NCBI GenBank assembly: GCA_019648995.1
Contig: BLXT01008059.1
Span: forward strand, 989,495 to 1,011,503
Direction of reading: 5' to 3'
Source: Plakobranchus ocellatus
Lineage: Eukaryota; Mollusca; Gastropoda; Plakobranchidae
DNA length: 22,009 nt
Under the pieces are notes generated by a model. That model ran no database searches and was not told the origin of the DNA. It saw nothing but the letters and a program-made list of their open reading frames with translations. Below are positions 10,601-19,600 of this stretch, one piece after another. How positions within the stretch are numbered: position 1 is the first letter of the stretch; each line of letters starts with the position of its first letter. The position numbers and the translations under genes were made by a program.

Positions 10601-13600
10601 CTTGAAGAGCTTGCAGTGATAAAGCTTACTTTTGGAGGACGGTTGACCCCTGTTCTCCAGTTATGTTCAATCTGAGATTGGCGCATGTAGAGAGACTTAT
10701 ACGGACTACGAGCAGCAGAAAGGCGCCGCCGCATCCTTGAACCATACACCATCTCTTCATCAATGCCCTCTTCACGACACTTCTCTCTCCATAAAAGGTT
10801 GTCCTCAGCTAGCACCCGCCAATAGCGACAAGTCTGAGCTGCTCGTAGGAGGTCACGAGGCTCCATGAATGACAATACATACAGAGCAAGCTAAAGAATA
10901 AAAAATATTTGTTAAATACAAATTTTAAAGAGAAAGACAATCAATTACTGGACTGCTGAAAAAAAAATCTTACTTTAAATCTTTTCTGGCATGAATTGTG
11001 TAATATTGACCTGATCAACCTGTCTTACATAATAAGTATTCTCTAGAAGCTGAAGGCAGTGAATATAAAAAAAAATGGTTGAGAGATCGTTTGCCAGATC
11101 CCAGGGAGGTAGAGTTCCAACCTTAGTAAATTTGTAAAATTTCATTACTGTTCTGAAATCATTCTTCATTTAATTAAAAAACTTTCCACTAAACTAACGG
11201 CAAGACTTGGAATGATTTCTGTAGTCTATTCAAAAGATTCCTTATCAAAGGCAGTGTTCAGCTAGACCTAAAACTAACTGAATAGTACAAGGCCATTTTC
11301 GACAAAGTGATTTCAGCAGTGCTAAATATTTGGGATTTATAAGTGGGTAAGAAGAGAAAGAAAAAGAGACAGGAGGAAAGACAGCTCTTTTCTGAATGCA
11401 TTAGTACACCCAGTTTCCTGAATTTTTTTTTTTTTTTTTTTTGTAATCATACTTGAATCAATGCATATGAATTTTTAGTGCACAGAGTACAGCGTTCTTG
11501 GCAACTGGAAAACACTCATATATAAATTTAGAAAGTTTTTCGTAAACTCAAAAGTTTTTCATGGTTGAAGATGTAAATGCACATATTAGCTTACCTCTTT
11601 GGGCAGGAGTGAAATAAAGTCTCTTTGAAACTGCGGCTCTATCACCTGCATCATATGTCGCACCTGCGTTGGGTCACACAAGTTAATCAACTCATCCACT
11701 GCCATCATTCTCTCAGCATTGCTCCATGCCTGAAAAGGGATTTATTTGTTTTTAATATCATCCTTCATATCAAGATTGAAGAGAAGATTTTGTGCAAATA
11801 TCAGGGATGATATTATCAAAGAATTTTTTGAAGATGAAAGCTTGAATTAATTACTTTACTGGTGGTCATTTACAACACTACATTTCATGTCCCCTGAAAT
11901 ATGTATCTAAGAAAGCCTGGGAGAGAAAAACAAGAGGTCATACAAATCTCTCATATGAGAAAAAAACTATTCCTAGCTTTTGCCAGAAACCCTGCATCCT
12001 AAAAAATAAAAACTTTCATTCCTGGGTGGTCCAATAAAATGCAAGACTTTTGAAAAAAAAAAAGGAAAAACATGCAATTTACAGAGAAAATAAATTACAA
12101 ATGAATCAAATTTTCAAAATTTATCTAATGGCATTGTGTGCCCTGCAATAATTACCAATCTACCTGAAAGGTCTTCAGCCAGTCATCCATCTTGGCTGGA
12201 GGATTTTCTTTGGATGGAATCTTGCCTCTGGGCATCTGAGCCAGTCTCCAGCGAGGAACTTTGGCCAAACTTTGACCACAAACATGACAACTTCAAAAGA
12301 AGGGAAAAAAAAGAATTAATAGTATTATTTTTCTTTCCACCTCTGATTATGAGGGAGGACATTTCTGATAAGATACAAAGGAACACTTTCCATGATCTAT
12401 TTTTGGCTCTATGAAAGGAGTACTTAAATTAATGATAATGGTGAATAGAAGAAGGCTATTATCTTTAAGTTTACTCATTGTGTAAGTGGATAAGCAGACT
12501 CCAAAATATTAGGAAAAATATTGAGACTGATCATCCATGTCCTGGAAAACCTTTTAACTTTTAGGGTCTATTTGAATTCTTGTCTGGCAAAAATAATTGG
12601 CAGGAATTGGCAAACTGTTTACAGGTATTAAATAACAGACTCCATACATCGAAATTTTTTTACCTGACCAATGCCATTCTTAGCTTCTTTCCTGGTGAAG
12701 AATCCTGGTCCACATCTTGATCTCTCTCTTCTCTTGCAAAAGATGTTTTTCTTTTCAAAGTCTGAAATGATTATCAAACATTGAACAATTTTTGTGTGAT
12801 TTAAAAATTACTTGCAGTAGAACACACTCAAGAATAAGAAATACCACAGAAACAAACAAATGGAAAGGTTGCCATATCAGGGTGAGACACTGAATCTTTT
12901 AGATATTACATTAACTAAACTAAGAAGGTCTTCTTTTTTATAACCACTTGGCAAGTTCAGTAAATGAAAATACTTACAGAATAAGGAGGTGGGATTGTAA
13001 AAACTAAACAAAATTAGCTCCATTAGTTTTTGGCCTTCAGGTCAGTGGCAATGACATCTAATCTTTTTCAGTACTCCTCACATTACTGACTCTAATTGGC
13101 TTGCTGGTATAATATCTGTGCTCAAAAGGTAAGCAATTGGGTGGTATTGTAACAATATGAGCTGGTGCCCGCAGAGGGTTTTAAAGGTACATGCATCAAC
13201 ATAAACTCTCATCAACACATGTTTTATGTTTGTTTATTTTACAAATCATTTCACAAAAGATAGTCTTAATCTAATTTAGATCTAAATTTTCAAAATCAGC
13301 CTGTCAAAAGAACTCAAAACACTCTTTCAAAGTCTAAGCTTTTCCTGGCTGACTTTTGTGGATTTACAGCCTCTGAGAAATGTTAATGCTCAGCTTACCA
13401 AAGTAATTTTGGAAAATAATTGTTTCCTCCATGTAACTGTCACTAAATGAAATATACCACCAACTTGCAAAATTATTTGTTTTTAAATGAGTTAACACTG
13501 ATGAAATGTTTGTGAATGAAAAGCTGAGAAAAGCCTAGTTTTAGGATTCTTTTAAAGGTAGACATACTGCAGGTAATTTTTTCAAACTGTTAACTTAAAT

Positions 13601-16600
13601 GATCACTCGTTTTTTTTTTCACAAATCACTATGCAGGTGGCCTCAATGCTATACGTGACATTATCATCTTGAGTAGTATTAGTGGTAACTGCAGACACAC
13701 AAGCAGTAATAGGAGTAGAGGTGGTAGTACATACATTAGGAAGTTAGCTAGAGGAGTATAAGAAGGTAAAGCAATAATGGCTATGTTGATGATTGCAGTG
13801 ATGGTAAGTATGACAATGATGGTAATAATTATAGCAGAAGTAATATGAACTTTTGCCACATTTCAGTTATGCAAATTTCAATAAAACAGTAACAATAATT
13901 TCAATCAACATTGAATTTAAACTTTTTGTGCATAAAAAAAAAGCTAGACCTCTCTTCCCCCCCTATCTCAATAAACATGGGCAAAGCTATAGATACTCAT
14001 TTGGACTGAGTGCAAAAAATAATTATTGCCTTCTGACACTATTTTGTCCCATTACTTACACTTTGCCTGGACAAAGCTGAACCTGAGCTCTCCCCTTCAA
14101 CCTTCAGTGAACAAGTTGACCGTGTCCTTGAACTCATGCCCAAACATGCCTTGTGGCAGCCAGTGCTGCTACAACTACTGTCCATAAAGTTATCATCATC
14201 ATCATCAGTGTCACCGTCTCTTTGGTCTACAACATCATCATTATCACAGACATCATTGTTCACAGTGTCCAGATGATGGCCAAGAACACTGCCTTCCTCA
14301 CAGCTGCCATTACCATCTGAAATGCTGCCCTCACCATCAGAGGCTGCTTCAGCCTCCTCCTCCTCCTCTAGGTCAATGTTTAATCTCTGTCCCTGATCCA
14401 CATTTTGAAAAAAATTGTTTTCTCTTGGTCTCTCTCCAACACTGCCAGCATTTCTACAATCATGAGATGCCACACGTTCATCTCTCTCGTCATCCCCATC
14501 GTTGCCACTGTCATCTTCTTGGCTACTGCTGGCTTGGTGCAGCTTTAAACCTACTCCGCCTGTGACCCCCCTTTTAGTCCCTCTGCAACTAGAGGAAGAG
14601 GAAAATGATTCTGCTGGTGGGGTGTCAGTAGACAGGCAGGAGGGTTGGTCTCCCACTAATTGCAACAAGGCTGCCTTTTGTGAACGAGTGAAGTGAGAGG
14701 GAAATGGGGAGGGAAATGCAGATGCACTATCTGAACCACTACATGATGGTTCTGGCTGAGGCGTATTTGCCAACGACAATGGCTTGATCAACTGTGACAA
14801 TTGCTGATTATGTTGGCGTGTTGTTCGCTTCGGTCTAAAAAAAAACAAATCAAAAACCAACAGTGAATATGTGTGTCAAAATTTTACAATATCATAAATA
14901 TATGTACTGTTTCATGCTTCTCTGTAAAAGTGGACCACAAGATCATATAATATATTCCCAAAAATTGGTTTATAAAAAAGAACATGAGGTTGAAAAATAA
15001 AACTCACTCAAAATCTTTCAAAGTCTGTGCATTCCTTGAAAAATTTATAGATTGTTTTCGCAAGCATTACATCCTATTCGAGAATACAAAACCCAGATTT
15101 GCCAGGCAAAAATATTAGAAAACAAAAATGACTCCAATCGGAAACAGTATTTTGAAGCAAAAAATAGAAACATAATACACAGAAAAGAAAGCACAGCTTT
15201 ATATTCAAAATCAAAGTCTATAATTTATTTCATGGTTCAAGGCAGATGATTCAGTGCTTTATTTTGAGATTTTTTTTGTAATGAGCATATTTTTTGTCAT
15301 GAAAAAAAAAAAGGTATACTTCAAATCATCACAGCTAACCGTTATGTGTAAGTTGGGTGATGACCATCAGTTCCTTCCAGTTATGTTTTCTCCCCCACTT
15401 TGGGGTACCAATTGTGTTTAAGACTTTATTATTAATAATTAAATTAATCCCTGAAGATATATTTTATATTATGATAAACAAGAGTTACAGATAAGGCAAG
15501 TATGATGATATTAATTAGTTTCTTTGAGCTGATTTGAGACCCAATGTGATTGTTTTTTTGGTTTTAGTTTTTTTTTTTTTTTATTTTAAATTAAAGATCT
15601 ACATCAAATAACAATCGCCAACAGGCTATGATAACCGATTCGTGAGAAATCAGTTTTTGTCTTAACTACACATTCTAAGAGCCTTTTTGTTCCCAACACC
15701 CACAAGTAAGGCAGATAATTATAATGAATTCTATTGCGATCAGTTTTTTTCTACTACTATTCTCTATATTAATTCTTTATTAAAAAATCATTTTGTAAAA
15801 GAATCAATCCAGCCTACTTCAAATTATGATCACAAACACTTGCAGACAAGGCAAATGAGATGATAATGAATTACTTCCAGATTAGTTTTCTTTGATACAT
15901 AGGAGGCCTAAACTTCTTACAATTATACTTCTCAACCTGAACAGGTAGGGCAGTTGATTTTTTAACTACTTTTAAATTATGATCGCCTAGGCAGTTTATG
16001 ACAGAGAATTTCCTTTACAGTTGGCTAATACTGCTAGCAAACAATAAAATATCACAGGTCAAGTACTTTTTTAAAGTTGATTTTATTCAAGTCTTATTTT
16101 ACTTTGTAATCACCAACACTCACAGAAAAGGCATATGATGCACAATAAATTCCTTTGAAGTACAACCCTCTTCAATCCTCTTTTCTGCCTGCCTTTAGGC
16201 TTATTTTTTTTCTTAAGTTAGCAATAATCAGACCTGCCTACTTGTTCACTAGTTTTGGGGATCAAGATATAAAATATGGGGGGGATTTTTAGCAAAACTG
16301 GGGGGTCTCAATGTAATAACATTGAACTTGATAGGCAAGATTTCAGAATTAGCACATCTCATCTCAATATTGCAGTTCAGGTGGCTTTATTTCAATCATA
16401 AATAACTGAAAGTAATTGAAATAGGCATATCTGAACCTATAATGCAATTAATTAGAGCAATTTTCATTAAGCTTACAATTCAGGCCCATTTTTTCTCTTT
16501 TCAGGCGATGCCTTGGCTCTGCACACAATTCTGTCCTTATTCTGATCAATGATGGTGGGGCTGATACCTGGAACTTGGGATAGCTCTACCACATTCTGGA

Positions 16601-19600
16601 AACCCCCACTCTCCTGAGGAAAAAAATGTTTTATGCACCATTAAACCTTTTTTGGGGGTCTTTCTTTTTCATATTATTAAACAATCACTTTGCTGAGTAG
16701 TGGGGGAAAAAAATCAAGACAAACATAAAAAAAAACCAAGAAAAATTATTTCAGAATTCAAAAAAAAAAAAAAAAAAACCAAATTAAATTATCCTATTTG
16801 CAATACAGTTGATATTGTCAAACATGTGGAATTTTTGGATAATACATTGACAAATAGATACAATGCAAACAAGTACCGGGCGCAACAGTGTTAACTACAT
16901 AGGTATTGAATCTGGCCGATATATATTATAATTAAGATAAAAAAAATATGCAAGTCTCCAAAGAGAGCTGGCTTACCATTAAACCTGTTCTTACTTTACC
17001 CTTGAGAAAAAGAAATAAAGCCACTCCCATTAGCTTAATAAGCATGATCAAAGTGAGAGATTATTGAGTTTTAATACATAGGTAATTGCCTTTTTTGCTG
17101 CCTCTATAACAAGTTTCAACCTGCAAAACAAGCATACAAATCAGTCACCTGGCCTTTTCTGAATCTTAATATATTTTGGATTACGTGAGAAAGCACGAAA
17201 AACCCAGGTGAAAAAAAGTAACTTCAACCTCTATAGTTGATGCTCAGCTACAAAACTGTAAACATGGTCAGACATGTTGTGTGTTATACTAATTTATCAA
17301 CTTGATATCATTGGCCGCATCAAAACACATTTCCTCAAACACCATCACTTAAAAATAAACATTGCAAACAACCGGCTCTTAAGAAAATAGCCATCATAAT
17401 CTAATTATCACTTTAACAAAGACCATCTAAGTAAATACCATTTCATCACGTCCCAACTTTTATTTGATATAGAAAACTCCAAGCCATCTGGCATTACATA
17501 AAAACTGATTTTGTTTCCTCTTTACACTTTATTTTCACAGACTTACAAGTGCCACACCAACCCTCTGCTTGCAGTATTTTAAAAATACTTTTAAGGGGAG
17601 GGTTGGAAGGCACCTGAGAGTTATTTTTTTTTATTAATGTTGTATTACTGTTCAGCATTTTGAACATTTAAACCAAGGATAAGTGTTTTAAACATTTACC
17701 AATGAGTTCATCTTTTGTAGGAATAAATATTTCGCCTATGATTACCATGGTAATAACCTCTGTCTTGAATTCCAATCAGCTGGTTATGTAATTTTCTCTT
17801 CCAGTTGAAGGTCAAATGATTTTAAAATTTTACTGACATATTCTGCAATATTTTATACATAATTTTTTCTTTTAACAGCTTGAAAAGTTTTTTAAAATAA
17901 ATATGTTACCTTTTATATACAGCCGAAAGTAGCTTTAAGCCCCAAAGCAGGCAAATTTTAAAAAAGTAATCACATAACAATAAAAGCCTCTATTTAATTA
18001 TAGATAATATCAATGGCAAAAGTGATACCAATTTTCACGAAAATTTGTAAATAAATTTAGGAGGTGATAAGATTTTTTTTCTCTGACACAAAAAACAAGA
18101 GAAAAATGTAATTGACATTTGTACCTGTATACAAATAAATGAATATTTACCCAAACTACTGATGTAATCTCAAAAAATTACATTTCCTTTCGTTTTCACA
18201 TTGACTCAAGGCAGGCATAAAATTGATAAAAAGGAGATCAAATTATTTTGACTAAGGTTAAATTTGCAAGTAATCAAAAGCATAAAAGAATATTTCTCCC
18301 CTTTATATAGCAAAAGAAGTCCCAGAATTGTGAAATGGATACTTCAAGTTGGTATAGTCTTGAAAACAGGTGCCACTCCTAATGAACTTGCACTTGATGC
18401 TTCTGAAATTTTTTTTGTACTAGAAAAGCCTACTATTGTTTAAAATTGCAGTAAAATCAAAGATGTCATAGTCACTGCCAAACCTTCACAATGTGTTGCA
18501 TAAAATCTTCTAACACTGTCAGACTTTTGATAATACACATATTACACGTGCATAAAATGTAGCTTATCAGTGGTTGCACTATTAAAATATTCTGAGTTTG
18601 GATTTAGACATAGATTAGAAATGAACACTTTGATTAGTGACAATGCCCTACTTGATGTTGGATATGATGATAACACACAGCTTGTAAATATTAAAATGCG
18701 CTTTTTTTTTGTATGTGAAAAAATGTATCCCTCAACAACTGGACTGTGGTTCATCTTAACAATATTTTACGTCTTGGATATAGGAAAAGCTCATTATAGG
18801 CTATTAAGGAATTATATCACAATATTCCTGTGAATTGAGAACATTCATAAAATACAAATTAGATGCTATTGCTGTGTATGTCTTCCATGTTTTTTAGTTT
18901 CTTTGCGACAATTTATTCATTTCTGAATGTCTATAAATAAAAATATGAATTCTGAAATTTTCTTTTGAGTCAGTTTTCGTCACCATCTGGATCACATCCA
19001 ACAACTGCATGATTTCTGCCTTTTTTTTTTTTTATAGTACATTAATTTTCTTACTTGCTCCTAGCCTTGAATTTGATTTTTTCTGAAACCTTTGTGTGCC
19101 AATTTAAACTCATGTTTATTCCAAATCAATGTGTACATTTTGATGTTTTGCACCCGTGTAAAGAATGGTTCATATTTCAATTAAAAATAACAATTTGGAG
19201 GCTGCATATTTGAAAAACACTGATTAATAAAAATATAATAAATATATAAAATATATAATAAAAATATGCAAGCAAGTAAATAAAACCTCTACAACTAAAG
19301 GGGGATATTTTGATCTATACACTTCTAAAGAACTATAGTTTGACTGTTTTGAAATTGCCATCACCAACAAGATTGGCCATTGGATGGCACATTAAAAAAA
19401 AAAAAAAAGAAACAGATGAGCCTTCCAATTTGTTTAAGATTATTCTGGATTCACGTTTAAACCAAAGTTTTTGTATTCAAAATCATGCTCAACTGAAAAA
19501 CCAACAGAGCATTGTATGATTAATAAATAACGCTTATTATTTTCATAAAAGGAGTTTACATGCTACAACAGCTCTTTTTCATCTGGATACTGAACACTGA

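Larger units (their letters stand above)
14835..16476 (-). other. Intron 2 of model
   Basis: 1.64 kb between the HhH exon and the acidic exon. Much of it is a degenerate tandem array (15320-16180). If FBXW7 has a separate first exon it could be here, but I find no convincing ATG-plus-donor whose phase matches exon 14834. Confidence 0.5.

Noticed and set aside
12183-12386. Alternative minus-strand frame across exon 5 ([15 protein letters not shown]...)
   Set aside because: A shadow of exon 5 in another frame; the frame ending MDDWLKTFQ matches FBXW7.
13629-13859. Minus-strand hydrophobic Ile/Thr/Leu-rich frame resembling membrane helices
   Set aside because: It arises from a degenerate GTA/GTG/ATG repeat on the other strand; no start context or neighbours support it.
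14835-14860. Extending the acidic exon's frame upstream to an apparent start at 14860
   Set aside because: The codon at 14860-14858 is TTG, not ATG, and the extension reads through the poly-T acceptor. Splicing at 14835 fits the tract and the phase.
18542-18833. Overlapping open frames on both strands in intron 1
   Set aside because: No recognisable domain; AT-rich intron sequence commonly has chance frames of this size.
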